Positions 38,238 to 48,576 of a stretch of 64,000 nucleotides of DNA are shown here, in pieces. The DNA is from Paraniabella hibiscisoli. Lineage in GTDB: Bacteria > Bacteroidota > Bacteroidia > Chitinophagales > Chitinophagaceae. Under the pieces are notes generated by a model. The model saw only the letters and a list, made by a program, of their open reading frames with translations, did not search any database and was not told the origin of the DNA. Every line of letters begins with the position of its first letter. The stretch's first letter is position 1. The position numbers and the translations under genes were made by a program. The DNA is taken from assembly GCF_022512515.1 (NCBI RefSeq), contig NZ_JAKWBK010000003.1, forward strand, positions 558,001 to 622,000, given 5' to 3'.

Positions 38238-39585
38238 TTACTCCTGGTCATAACTTGTATCCCAGCTATTTCCATCCTCACCCTTCTTACCTTCCATTTT
38301 TATCATAAAGTTCTTAGCAGGAAAATATGGTTTCAAATGAATATCCAGGTGAATCTTATCTTTTTTTCGGCATCTTGCTCAAAACGGCGGATACTAAAAT
38401 CTTCAATTAGTTTTCCGTTGCCCGAAACACCATCCAGGAACTTTACTACCTGCCCCATCAGCTCTTTACGGATATTCGCATTGAAATTCTCGAAAGCCCG
38501 TCGGTTTAAAAAGTCCATCAACACTTTGGCAATATGATCAAAGACGCGGACAACGGAGTATATCTGTAATCCAAGATTGGCTCCATTAAAAAGCGTCTTG
38601 GCAGAAAAAGCCATCACCTTACCATATTCATTAAACATGGGCACGAGGTTCATTTTCTCCAATACCGAGACCTCACTTTTCTTTAGCGGGAATTTTACAC
38701 CATCCACCCCATTAATCACACCAAATTTCTTACCTGCAGATACCTGGCTTAACAGTCCCTTATATATTTTTCCGCCCAGGGCTAAAGATGGCGGAACAAA
38801 TAGATCATCTGCTTCATTGATGTCGGCATATCGCCCCCTACCAACCAACCAGTTACAACAAACCAAAATGCTGGCCTTGTAAGGATCACCACCAGCAAGG
38901 CCGCTAGCCTCAAAAACTTCCATAACATCGTCGGCCTCATCCAGGTTCTCAAAATCTGTAATGATCATCACTTTATTATCGAAGGCTACTTTTGCCCACT
39001 TTTCCACCACTGCATTGCTGCCCAGATAGCCTGGCAATAGCAGCAGGCTGTAATTATTGCGTAAGTCGATACGATCGAAATGCTTCTTTAACTCTTCGCT
39101 GATATGATCAAAAAAAGCGATAAAGTCAGATCCGACAACTGGCTGATATCACAGTTCACAAACGAAACATTACTTAACTGCTCACTTTCGGCGTTTTCAA
39201 AGAAAAGCGCAAGCCCCCGGTAAGATTCTTCTACTGGCTTAATGGCCTCCATAACGCCTAATAGATTATTTCGCAAAACAGCTTCCTGCTCATCTGCTTT
39301 CCCAAAACAGTAGCCGGGCAGATCGCTAACCTCGTTGCCCAACTGCAACAGCTCCTGCCATATTTCCAGCGCATGCAACACCTCCTGCCGATCCTTCTCA
39401 TATTCCTGGTCCTGTAAAAAAATGGCCCGGCGGGCGCTATTGGCAGACACCAGGCAACTATATCCATCGAGCACTTCCTCCAGCCAATCGGCTCCCTCAT
39501 CAATCGTTAACTGCTCCACCAGTTCTCTGTATAAAAGATCCCTGCCATCCGCTGCTGTTCTATATGTACTTATTTCTTCGGTCAT
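38238..39585 (-). CDS. tssC: T6SSiii contractile sheath large subunit TssC; frame broken twice
   Basis: The large sheath protein, about 449 residues, which forms the contractile tube jacket with TssB. The start is ATG 39583-39585 (MTEEISTYRTAADGRD). Typical segments are LVSANSARRAIFLQDQEYE, VMIITDFENLDEADDVMEVFEASG, KASILVCCNWLVGRGRY, DLFVPPSLALGGKIY, KFGVINGVDGVKFPLKKSEVSVLEKMNLVPMF, MAFSAKTLFNGANLGLQIYSVVRVFDHI and FLNRRAFENFNANIRKELMGQ. Breaks are near 39060-39115 and near 38345-38355; the C-terminus ends DTSYDQE at 38238. It is single copy in the window and must therefore serve both baseplate sets. Confidence 0.9.
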
Positions 39586-39600
39586 ACCACCATACTACTT

Positions 39601-40136
39601 TTAGTCATTAGGGTTGAAAGAGCTGATGCCTGATGAGGAAGAAGTGCCTGGTGAACCCGAAGAAGAAGAGGATGAAGATGAAGACGATGATGAAGAAGCT
39701 GGAGAACCAGTGCTTTCTGAAGAACCCGTCCAGGTTTTTACCAGTGTCGCTTCAGCTCCGCCGCCATCGATAGAAATCTCTCTGCAGGAAATCCTGAATT
39801 CGATCTTCATGAAGGAGTCATTAAACGCATCAAAGATTTCTTTGAAATAGATACAATAAGCACTTCTAAACTCTACAGATCGCACCTGCCTTCCGTTCCT
39901 GTCGAAAAAATAAGCGCCACCGTCGGTCATTCTTTCATGAGACAGCATCCATTGAATAACAGTAACGTCTGAAGTAGAAGACTCAACTGTGGCGTTAATA
40001 AAACCTCCATCAGGAGCGCCATTAGGCTGCCCGAAGCGATCCACCGGCTGGAAAAATTGTAGGTCAGATTAATGATTCGCCAGGTAGGTCCGCCTTCGCC
40101 GGCACCGCCCAATTGTAATGATCCGGATATTGCCAT
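39601..40136 (-). CDS. tssD: T6SSiii tube protein TssD (Hcp) with a poly-serine C-terminal tail; frameshifted
   Basis: The inner tube protein, about 178 residues. The start is ATG 40134-40136. Core segments are RIINLTYNFFQPVDRFGQPNGAPDGGFINATVESS, VIQWMLSHERMTDGGAYFFDRNG, VEFRSAYCIYFKEIFDAFNDSFMKIEFRISCREISIDG, which is the Bacteroidota TssD pattern. The frame is lost near 40040. The last 45 or so residues are extra: a tail of Ser, Gly, Thr and Pro with a run of 13 serines, ending SSFNPND. Usual TssD stops near the end of the core. It sits between tssB and tssC. Confidence 0.88.
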
Positions 40137-40148
40137 TTTAATTTATTT

Positions 40149-40567
40149 TTATTTTTTAAGATCCTCTATCATAGCTTTCACCATTGCTCCCAAAGCTTTT
40201 CGTTTATTGGCATCAGCGATTACCTCGTTTAATGATGGATTCGTTTTTAAAAGCCCGGCCAGCTTTAAATAGGCCTTCTTTTTGCCGTTTGCCGGGTTAA
40301 AAAATGACTATGCCGGTTGATACTGCTCCAACTGAAATCATCCACTGATTTAAATTTCAGCTCCTCCAAATGAGTGAATCCACCAGCATCTTCAAACCTA
40401 AACTCTAATGCAGGACGGTAATGTTCAAAAACCTGACTCACTGTTTGCAAACCATGCACAACTTCAGGCTTTAACACGTCCCCAACGGTAAACTTTTTGG
40501 CGATCAAGGTTCGGTTAGCTGAAATATGATTTAGTGTTTCTCCTGCCTGTGCATTTGCATCACTCAT
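40149..40567 (-). CDS. tssB: T6SSiii sheath small subunit TssB; frameshifted
   Basis: The small sheath protein, about 139 residues. It starts at ATG 40565-40567 (MSDANAQAGETLNHISANRTLIAKKF). The core reads VGDVLKPEVVHGLQTVSQVFEHYRPALEFRFEDAGG, then LEELKFKSVDDFSWSSINRHSHFL. After a break near 40300 it runs AYLKLAGLLKTNPSLNEVIADANKRKALGAMVKAMIEDLKK, a C-terminal helix that fits TssB. It heads the structural part of block A and precedes tssD by 13 bases. Confidence 0.85.
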
Positions 40568-40578
40568 GATATGCTTTT

Positions 40579-41300
40579 TTAATTAGTTGTATTTATTGCA
40601 TTGGTTCTGCCATCTCCTCTTTTTACCTGTACATCTTCCATCAATAAACGGATGGCATCGAAATAATAGCGGTACCCACCGTTACATAATCTGCAGCACC
40701 AGAGGCTTTCAGTCTTTCCATAGCCTGATGGATACACTGAGTGGGTCTCACCTCCAGCGGATGCCAGGTGTAAGGATCCCGGATGGTTATTTCTACCTGT
40801 ATCATACGTATCCGGTCCCGACCAACTTCCCGCAGGTAATAGGCCCTGTCATCTGTTTCTCTATTGTCATAAGGATTATAATCGCCAATTAATCGCCAAT
40901 GCACTTCATCTATATTACCATTTGAGTTTACCCAATCATCAGAATCATAATCCTGCTGCCTTATGGGAGGCGGCTGTCCATCATCTACACCACGACCGAT
41001 AATACTGCCCGAATCCCAGCGGTGATTGGCCCGCATTTGAGCGTGGATCATACTAAACACTCTTTCCCTTATCCTTGGATTGGCATCGAACAAGCCTCTT
41101 ACATTCTCATTATAATCAACTCCGTTGCCATACCGGTAATGATACAGGTGGCGACGGGCATTACCCTGGGGAGAAACATAGGTCCAATGAAAGATGATAT
41201 GATCATAGACAATCTGGTCCGTTGCTGCAAAACAAATAGCAGCGGCTTCCGCTCTTGCTACCAACCAGGAAACATCCAGTATGATATCATCTTCGTCCAT
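40579..41300 (-). CDS. Unknown protein between the candidate effector and tssB; frameshifted at the C-terminus
   Basis: A protein of about 240 residues with no signal peptide or membrane helix. It is acidic at the start (MDEDDIILDVSWLVARAEAAAICFAATDQIVYDH), contains HWTYVSPQGNARRHLYHYRYGNGVDYNENVRGLF, DEVHWRLIGDYNPYDNRETDDRAYYLREV and RIRMIQVEITIRDPYTWHPLEVRPTQC. After a break near 40655 it ends YRYYFDAIRLLMEDVQVKRGDGRTNAINTTN. I recognise no family. It lies 39 bases after the candidate effector and 12 bases before tssB, so it may be an immunity protein, a second cargo or an adaptor. Confidence 0.6.
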
Positions 41301-41339
41301 TAAAACTATTCTTTTAAAAGTTCAGCTATTCGTTTGCTT

Positions 41340-43339
41340 TTACGTATTTTGCTCCTCTTCTTCTAACACTTTGGCCGGTTGAACATTGCCGGCTGCCGGG
41401 CCACCTCCCTGGTACTCATTTTGATCCAGATTGCAAATATTGGTATAGCCCGCGTTTTGCATAAAATCGAAATAGCCGGTTTCTTTATCAATCGTATTCA
41501 AAATAAAACCCCAAGGCTTTTGCAGCATTTTATTGTGCGCATTGTAAATAAAATACAGGTTATTGACATCTTTGTGCACGGGGTAATCATTCTTATTCAG
41601 AAAACCTTTGATGCGAGCCAGCTCTGTATCAAAACTGCGCAGCGATTTCTTCAAGCCAGGTTCTTCCTCCGTACCCTCATCAAAATCAAACCCTGACTTT
41701 ACTTTTCCCAGTACATTTTTTAAAGGAGCCATAGCTGCATCACCTGTCAACTTTTGCAAAAACCAGTGATGCCGTCGAGTGGTATATAGCTTAATAAAGT
41801 GCCGTAAAACTTCTTTTTGGAAGGCATCATGGGCAATAGCATTGCCGCAATAGCAGCGCCTATTTTTGACCTGGTCTCCGCACTAACCGAATTATTGATC
41901 TCAAGATCACCTGATTTTGTCGCCGCTTCTATATTTGTTTTACAGGTACGGATCATTGTAGTAGCCTGGTCGTATTGATACACATCAGCGCTTTGTTGAA
42001 CTACATGAGTTGCCTCATGCCCTGCCTGGCCGTCCTGTGCTGCTCGCCCAGCCGCTTCCCGCTCCTGCTGTTTTGCCTTTTCCGCCATTTCAGCCGCCTT
42101 TTCTATGTATGGGTCAACAGGGAGTGTCTTCGTAGCAAGTGCGGCTGGTTGCAATACTTTTTCACTTCGGCCTTTTCCATTATCTTATCGAAAAGCTGAT
42201 TTGTTGTTTCGCTGTCAAACGCAAATAGTTTCAGCATACCAGTCAGCTGATCTACCAGCGGGCATAAAAATTAAACAGTTTTCCCAGGCCAATATGGCTG
42301 GTATCCAGGCTGGTGCCGCTCCTCACCTTTTTCAACTCATCAATGAATTTCTCGAGCCTGTCTACCGATTTGCCAGGCACCGAATCAAAACCAGTTAACA
42401 TCTGATCAAACTTGGGCAGATCAGGGGCTTTACCAATCCCGGAAAAGCTTCGAAAACTGCTTTACATGCATTGATGCATTCTTCTACCAATCCCTGAACA
42501 TCATCTTTACACTGTGTAAGCTTATCGATATTACCTGCATTATCGTGGCTTGTACCAAATCCTTGGATACTTAAAAGCCGCCCCAATGTTGCTACCAGCT
42601 GCGCTTTTATCTTTCCCGTAAAAATGGAGAGTAAATTGGAGTTGCTTTCTGCAATCATTTTAAGTAGCTGATCATTAGGCTCCATATATGCAATGGCCTG
42701 ATGTGTTAAATCATAGGCGTTGCCGAAGGAGTAAGCTTTCCCCTTGCCTCTGAAGGCATCGGTTTCATTGAAAGCGTGCTTGTTTTTGTACAGAGGCGTG
42801 CCCACATACACCACCGACTGCACCCACCATTTGTCCTGAAAATCACTTTCTTTTACCAACTCTCTAATACATTCATTCGCCACGTTGCCGCCCTGTCCTA
42901 TACCCACGAAATGAAAACAAGCCGTATAGTTTTTCCAGGCAGATATCTTGCCCTTAATTTCGTTCAATAATTTTTCACCTTCTTTTTCCCTGTCATCGGT
43001 ATCAAAGTCAAACACCAGCGTTTCGTTATCATTGTTTAGTTTATTAACCAGTTCGTCCTTCATCTTTTGCATATACTGGTCCCAACCACTATAATCCTGG
43101 TAATAGTTGTATTCTTTATCGCATTTTTTTCGGGTTCTTTTTCTTCTTTAAAAACAAGTTAAGCCCCGGGATCGAATTAGCGGCATCCTGTACAGTATCG
43201 GCTACGCCCTGTACTTTACCGGCGATACCTCCTATCATACTATCGGCACCCATAGCAGCAACCGGCTTGTACCTTACCAGTACCAGCATCTGCTTTTTTC
43301 ATTGATCTGAAAGTCTCTTTGTGTCTGGCCGCCAGCCAT
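41340..43339 (-). CDS. Candidate T6SS effector: hydrolase-like domain plus HExxH/VVQQ motif; frame broken several times
   Basis: The gene starts at ATG 43337-43339, 18 bases after the PAAR gene, with a good AGGAGG. The joined pieces give about 666 residues and continue in one direction without a clear gap, but the frame changes near 43300, 43245, 43125, 42430, 42255, 42150 and 41755. Parts in order: a Gly/Ala-rich N-terminus (MIGGIAGKVQGVADTVQDAANSI), a lysine patch, an alpha/beta-hydrolase-like segment FHFVGIGQGGNVANE where the usual nucleophile Ser of GxSxG is Gly, and near the middle GQAGHEATHVVQQSADVY, the HExxH plus VVQQ signature of DUF4157-type proteins. Whether this is one gene or two adjacent ones needs a clean sequence. 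Confidence 0.6.
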
Positions 43340-43357
43340 ACATAGCCTCCTGTTATT

Positions 43358-43982
43358 TTAATTAAGAAAAGTTACCCGGCAGTCGGCCTCCGTATAGCCC
43401 GAAAGACTCTGCGTTTCTCCATTACTATTGGTTCTGCCCTCGTGCAACTGATCATCATTGGTCCTAATCTCGTACTTCACATCTTTCATGGGCTTATGGG
43501 CTTCATCTACCAGGGTAAATTTCGCCTGAAAGTCTTCTTTATCCGTTTTCTCCGCCGTATCCTCACCCTCTTTAGCGCTTTTTTCAAGGCCTCCTGGTTG
43601 GCCATTTTTTGGGCCTGCATGGCGCCTACTCCTTTTGGCACGCCACCTGCGCCCCTATTCCACCACCTCCTCCTCCGCCACCGCTACCCGCATCTCCTAT
43701 TAATACCGTAAAACAGCCTAGTATAATGCTACCTCCATGAGCCGTCATATCACCCATGCGTGCGGCTGGCATGCCGCCTATCAATACAGCCCCACTTCCC
43801 ATTGTAATTACATCGGGAGGACCAACACAAGTACACATGGTGCCAGATGTGGCTGCCGGCAGGCCCTGAATCAATACCGTTGGAACGCCTGCAGGCAATA
43901 CAGGCCCACCCACATGGGGTACTAAACCGTTTATTAACGGGCAAACATGCATATCGCCTACTCTTGCTGCCGGTTGTCCCAT
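43358..43982 (-). CDS. PAAR-domain spike-tip protein with C-terminal extension; frameshifted
   Basis: The PAAR protein sharpens the VgrG spike and carries cargo. About 208 residues. The PAAR domain (residues 1-100) reads MGQPAARVGDMHVCPLINGLVPHVGGPVLPAG, LPAATSGTMCTCVGPPDVITMGSGAVLIGGMPAARMGDMTAHGG. A run of glycines follows. After breaks near 43670 and near 43575 there is a Lys/Glu-rich helix and a beta-rich domain (FQAKFTLVDEAHKPMKDVKYEIRTNDDQLHEGRTNSNGETQSL), the small domain often found on VgrG or PAAR carriers. It lies between the DUF4123 adaptor and the candidate effector. Confidence 0.88.
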
Positions 43983-43991
43983 ATCTATTTT

Positions 43992-44620
43992 TTAGTCTAT
44001 AAAAAATCTTCTTCTCTTGGGTGGTTGATTCACCGTTCCTGCTGGTGGTACTTCTGTAACCGTCTCTGGTATAACCTCAGGACTTTTGACAGTAACTGTA
44101 GCGGGCTCACGGTCAATAACTGCTAACGAATCTACCCATTCACTTAGTACTGCCGTTTTCAATACCGGTTCGGCTACCGGTTTATTAAACCTGCCCAATT
44201 GCCACTTATCCAGCCTTTGCCTATCTTCATTTTCTGTATAAACTGCTTTAAAAAAATAAAAAACTGCTGTTTTTCTTTCTCCTCCCATCCGGCCAAATGT
44301 TTCGTTAACACCCTGGCATCCCATACCCGAACATAAGCTATTCTATCTCCCATTTTTTTATACATGTAATACTGCAGAAAGCGACAGACTTCTTCTTTGG
44401 TTTCATTGGTTTCGAAAAGAATGCAATGATCTAATTGTATAAATGCATCTTTCCTTAATTCATAAAAATTATCTTTTACCTCGAAAAGATAGGGAGCAGC
44501 ATCCCATATATTTTCATCGTCGGTTCCTTTAAACAAAGAAATATAATCAGGATATTTCTGTAACAATTTCACGAGGGTATACTCTTCGTTTAGGGCCGTA
44601 TCGTAGCACAGGTATATCAT
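43992..44620 (-). CDS. DUF4123-type effector adaptor; frameshifted
   Basis: DUF4123 proteins (Tap/TEC) load effectors onto VgrG or PAAR. About 209 residues. Typical are WDAAPYLFEVKDNFYEL near residue 40 and RIAYVRVWDARVLTKHLAGWEEKEKQQFF, matching the family RFYDPRVL region. After a break near 44250 the protein reads FFKAVYTENEDRQRLDKWQLGRFNKP, then a Pro/Val/Thr-rich linker, and ends PPKRRRFFID. Its ATG overlaps the vgrG stop by one base (TAATG at 44618-44622), so it is co-translated. The C-terminal RRRFF tail is shared with both TssK proteins. Confidence 0.85.
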
Positions 44621-46541
44621 TAATTAATTTTTACCAATCCTCCCTGCAAACTGGCAATGCCGCTTCCGTTTAAATCGAGTTTAGCACCCTTAATTTCTGT
44701 CATGGTGCCTTCTGCCGCCATTTTTGCCGAGGCTTTCATCTTGATGTTTACGCCTGCGGTTTCCGCGTCCCCCACTGCATCGATCTTCACATTCCCGTCT
44801 GCTTTGCAGTTAATATTTCCGTTCGCCTTAAGGTTAATATCTTTTTTGCTTCGATACTAATGGAACCGGAAGACTTGATGGTCATATCATCTTCGGAATA
44901 AATATACATCTGCTTTTTCTTTGCATCGAAGGTGATATTCAATATGGCCTTGCCTCCCTCCTGGCAATAAAAACTGGCATTCTTTTCTTTGTAATCGAGG
45001 ATCATGGCGTAATGATTCTGTCCATCTTCGCCCGATACGATCTTAATAGACCGCCCATCTTTACTCTCGGTTAACCGTATCAGGTTTTTACCCTTGCTTT
45101 TCGAATTACCTCCATCGCTGATGGAGAGCGTACCTTCTTCGTCGTCAATTAAAAGGCTTCGGCCTGTTCTTGAGCCGATCATTTTTATATGATTGCCGCC
45201 TTCAGCTATACCTGATTGATTTTTATCGGTATAAACAGAACCATTGACAAAAGGTGTTTCTACATTCCCATCCCAGAAATCCACCATCACTTCATCGTCT
45301 TTTTCGGGTGTAAACCGAAAGCCTTTGCCCTTACCTGCATGTGGGGCCAGTACACTGATCCAGGGAGATTTTTCGTCATCCCCCATCCAGGGAAATTTTA
45401 CTTTTACGCGGGCCAAACCTGCGTCATCTTCATTATCGGTAACAATTGCCGCCTGGGCAGTAGCTTTCGGCACCAGTAAAGGATTCGTGTAAGGAGGCAC
45501 CTGCACTTCCAATGGAACTGCCGTAAACCGGTTTAAATAATTACTGGCATTGGAAGCCGTATGCTGTACCTGGGTAAGCAGGTAACTCTTGCCGGCCGTA
45601 TCCTGCGCATCTTTTATTTTGATGATCTTGCCGATGCCTAGCTTAGTATTGCGGGTATTTCCGGTAATGTATACGGAAGATGCCAGAATAGCCTGTTGTT
45701 CCAGTTTAAATTTATCGTTTACTACATCCTGCGAAAATCCGGATGGAATGAACATATTCCGCGGTGCATCTTCAATAACTTTTCCGCCGGATTCTTCTGC
45801 CGCTTTTATGGCCGGGTTATCAGGCGCCTGTTCTTTGGTAGTAGCCTCAATAACCGAGCTTTTAAAAATATCTGTACTTGCAATACCCTTGGGACTTTTC
45901 ACTACCTGTGCTCTGATATTCAGGTTGCTGGCATCGCCAGGAACTGTTAGTTCAATGGCGTTCCCTTCCGGCTTTTTTCCAAACTGTAGTTTTTCACCAT
46001 CGTAAAACATCCATTCGCCAAAGCGGGTTGCCAGGGAGGACAAGAAGCCAAAAGCCGTTTGATCATACTGAACTGTATAATGCAACTCTTTTGTGTTTTG
46101 CGGATTTTTATTGATGCTATTTTTAAGTGATGAGTTTTGAAATACACCATCAATAATAGCGTCCAGTTTCTTTTTATAAAATGAGTGATACTGTGTTAAC
46201 TCATTTACCTTACAAAACAAGCCACAGCCATCAATCCTGAATTCGTAAAAGTGCTCGTCAACAAGGGATGAATTTACTTCAAGAATAACACCTTTGAACT
46301 TATAGCTAACCGTTTCCCCGTCTTTGAAGCTCAGCTGCACTTCTTTCCCCAGTACCTCTTTTTTAAAATTAATAATGGAATTAAGCGTACCCTCATTGTT
46401 AGAAGGGCGAATAGAAAATGAAAAGCTATTAACATTGACCAGCGATTCGCTCAACATTAAGTTGGAGAAAACAACGGGGTTGTTACTGTTATAATCCTGT
46501 ATAGTGATCTCTGTTTTTGCGAGTATTGAGTTTTCAGGCAT
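44620..46541 (-). CDS. vgrG: VgrG spike protein TssI; frameshifted near the C-terminus
   Basis: The trimeric spike, about 640 residues. The N-terminal gp27-like half reads LAKTEITIQDYNSNNPVVFSNLMLSESL, KFKGVILEVNSSL, LTQYHSFYKKKLDAIIDGVF and TVQYDQTAFGFLSSLATRFGEWMFYDG. The OB-fold gp5-like part is AIVTDNEDDAGLARVKVKFPWMGDDEKSPWISVLAPHAGKGKGFRFTPEKDDEVMVDFWDGNVETPFVNGSVY, then a beta-helix with IKMIGSRTGRSLLIDD. The frame breaks near 44830; the last part has short NIN/KANGN-type beta repeats ending LQGGLVKIN at TAA 44620-44622. It heads block A and is the only vgrG seen. Confidence 0.92.
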
Positions 46542-46670
46542 CTGGCATCCTTTTTTAAGATTCTTTAAACAAATACAGAGGGGCTATAACCAATGTAAGT
46601 TTTGAATGAAAAGTTGAAACGGGTTAACTGCTTCGCATTGTAAATTTAGAATATAAAAAAGCGTTGCTCT

Positions 46671-46688
46671 ATCACTATTTTTAGTGAT
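46671..46688. promoter_or_regulatory. Inverted repeat in the divergent vgrG / tssG region
   Basis: A 7-base perfect inverted repeat (ATCACTA / TAGTGAT) with loop TTTT lies between the divergent starts of block A (46541) and block B (46777). TAATTTTG at 46711-46718, a -7-like element for block B, lies 22 bases beyond it. The repeat may be an operator that sets both blocks, or a hairpin in the block B or A leader. Confidence 0.35.
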
Positions 46689-46776
46689 GCGCCCTTTTAA
46701 AGGTTTGATATAATTTTGAATGAAACTAAATCATGGAGCGCTTATCTAATTAAAAGATCAGCATACCAATATTATT

Positions 46777-47708
46777 ATGAATAGCCCCGGCAATAACTCC
46801 GTTTTTAAAACCGCCTTCCTGGCAGAAGCTGTTTTTGCTTCGCTTGAGGAAGCAGGGCATGGGGCTAGCGATATCAAAGCCTTTAACAAGGGAGGATTTA
46901 AGAAAGGATTTAGTAACGATGTAGAACAGGTTCTGATTGAGGAATCTGGCAATCGCGTGAGCTTTGAAATGGCTCTTAACCGTGACGGCATTTATGACCT
47001 TTTACCGGAAGGATTATTTCACCAGTCAAAAGGCAATACACGGGTCAACTCCGTTCAGGATGCCGTTGAGGAGCACAAACAGTTCAAAGAAGAAGAAAAG
47101 CTGGCGAGAAAATTTTTCACCCCGCTGGAACAATTGCTTTTTTGTTTAGAGCCGGGGCCGAGACAGCAGAGCGCAATGCCTTGTACGATATTCAAAATGG
47201 CCAGCTAAGCGATTCGTTTTACCATTTTTGGAATATTGATACCAGCCTGCCCGATGGGCCGGCCGGCAGGCTGCTACGCCTGATGCCTTATGCAGATACG
47301 ATCAAATCGGATATAGATGCTACAGCAGCGGCCCTTTCGTATGTACTGCAAAGAGCTGTTAGCTTAAAAAGCTCTTTGTTACCGGATGCTCATTTATTGT
47401 CACAAAAATATTTAAGTGAACAATATTTAGGGGTGGATGCAACCATGGGCAATACCATCGGCGAATGGCTGACTCATTGGAACTGTACCTTATTTGATAT
47501 CCCGGAAAAAGACCTGGCATTGTATGTGGATGGAGGTGCACTAAAAAAAGTGACAGATCGTTTTATAGAAATATTTGTACCGGTTGATATTGATGTGTCA
47601 TTCGATTTCATGCAGGCAGATGATTTACAGAAAGAAACGTATGAAAATATATTAGAGTTGGTGCTTATTTATAAGTATCGCATTCAAAACTCAACAAAAT
47701 GGCCTTAA
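46777..47708 (+). CDS. tssG: TssG, T6SSiii baseplate protein, copy 1; frameshifted
   Basis: A baseplate wedge subunit of about 310 residues. It has RVSFEMALNRDGIYDLLPEGLFHQ, ARKFFTPLEQLLF, and after a break near 47137 (T-run) ETAERNALYDIQNGQ ... FWNIDTSLPDGPAGRLLRLMPYADTI, then GEWLTHWNCTLFDIPE. The pairing YD(L/M)LPE(G/A)LFHQ and ARKFF is shared with copy 2 at 60989-61934, but the two differ strongly elsewhere. It starts block B at ATG 46777; its stop overlaps the start of tssN-1. Confidence 0.85.
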
Positions 47709-48551
47709 AGTATTTTTTAATTTTTGCGGGGCTTTCTTTGCTTCGTCTATGATCATAATGGCTTTTATAAAGCCGTTAAGCAGCAGCTTTGGCAATTACG
47801 GTAAAAAGCCCTGGATATTCAACCTGGCAGCTTCTGCATTGGTTTCAGGCATCGCATTTGCCACCACTTATATCACCAAAAACCTTTTCTTCACATTCTG
47901 GATCCTTTCAGCTGTCTTCCTGTTATTCGGAATTATTATCGTACTGATGGTACACAAAAAATACTTCAGGATCAGGCACGACAACTGGGGCAAACAGTTT
48001 TTTGCAGAGTTCCTGTTCGGCTTATCCATTATACTCCTCTGCGTTGCCATCTTCTCTTCTTTACAATACTTTATCAAGGATAAAGACTTTATGCATTTCC
48101 CCACCCTGTTGTGCACGCTTTTTCTCTTAATCCCTTTTTTATTATTACACAGTTTTGATGCGGCGATGGCCATTCCTGAACCGGCTTATCACTACTGGCA
48201 ATATCCGGTTAACAACCCGATTGAACTACCTGATGAAGATGAAAAAGAGCGGCTTTATGTGATCGGGCTGGAAATCCCCAAAAAAGTACTGACAGGGAAC
48301 GTACCTACTTCACGGTTAAAGCGCCGGAGCACATGAAACTGGGAGACCTGTTTTATCATTTTATTAATGACTATAATGAAGTACAAAGTGAAACCCCCAT
48401 ACAATACACGGATGCCGCAGCCGTTAACGACTGGACGTTTCGCACCAAGCCCAAATGGTACAATTCATCCAGGGTATTAGATCCGGCATTAACGATCAAG
48501 TACAATAAACTAAAAGAAAACTCAGTAGTGATTTGTGAAAGGGTGCTTTAA
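47699..48551 (+). CDS. tssN: TssN, T6SSiii inner-membrane protein, copy 1; frame broken twice
   Basis: A subtype-iii membrane protein of about 284 residues. The start is ATG 47699 (MALKYFLIFAG), which overlaps tssG by ten bases. It has about five hydrophobic helices (ASALVSGIAFATTYITKNLFFTFWILSAVFLLFGIIIVLMV and others), then a cytoplasmic domain: EPAYHYWQYPVNNPIELP, and after a break near 48310-48325 PEHMKLGDLFYHFINDYNE, WTFRTKPKWYNSSRVLDP and the end NSVVICERVL. The GDLFYHFINDYNE segment pairs with GELFYYFINDYNE in copy 2. Breaks are near 47735 and 48315. Confidence 0.82.
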
Positions 48552-48576
48552 GGTTGAAAAAAACAGCAATTAAATT

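Noticed and set aside
39614..39850. Acidic Glu/Asp-rich reading frame on the plus strand inside tssD
   Set aside because: It is the complement of the serine-rich tail of TssD; the other strand has clear family similarity.
41340..46541. Extracellular contractile injection system (eCIS) instead of T6SS, because of the DUF4157-like motif
   Set aside because: TssF/G/K, TssN/O/P membrane proteins, ClpV, DUF4123 and VgrG are all T6SS features; no eCIS tail-fibre, AAA or tape-measure genes are seen.
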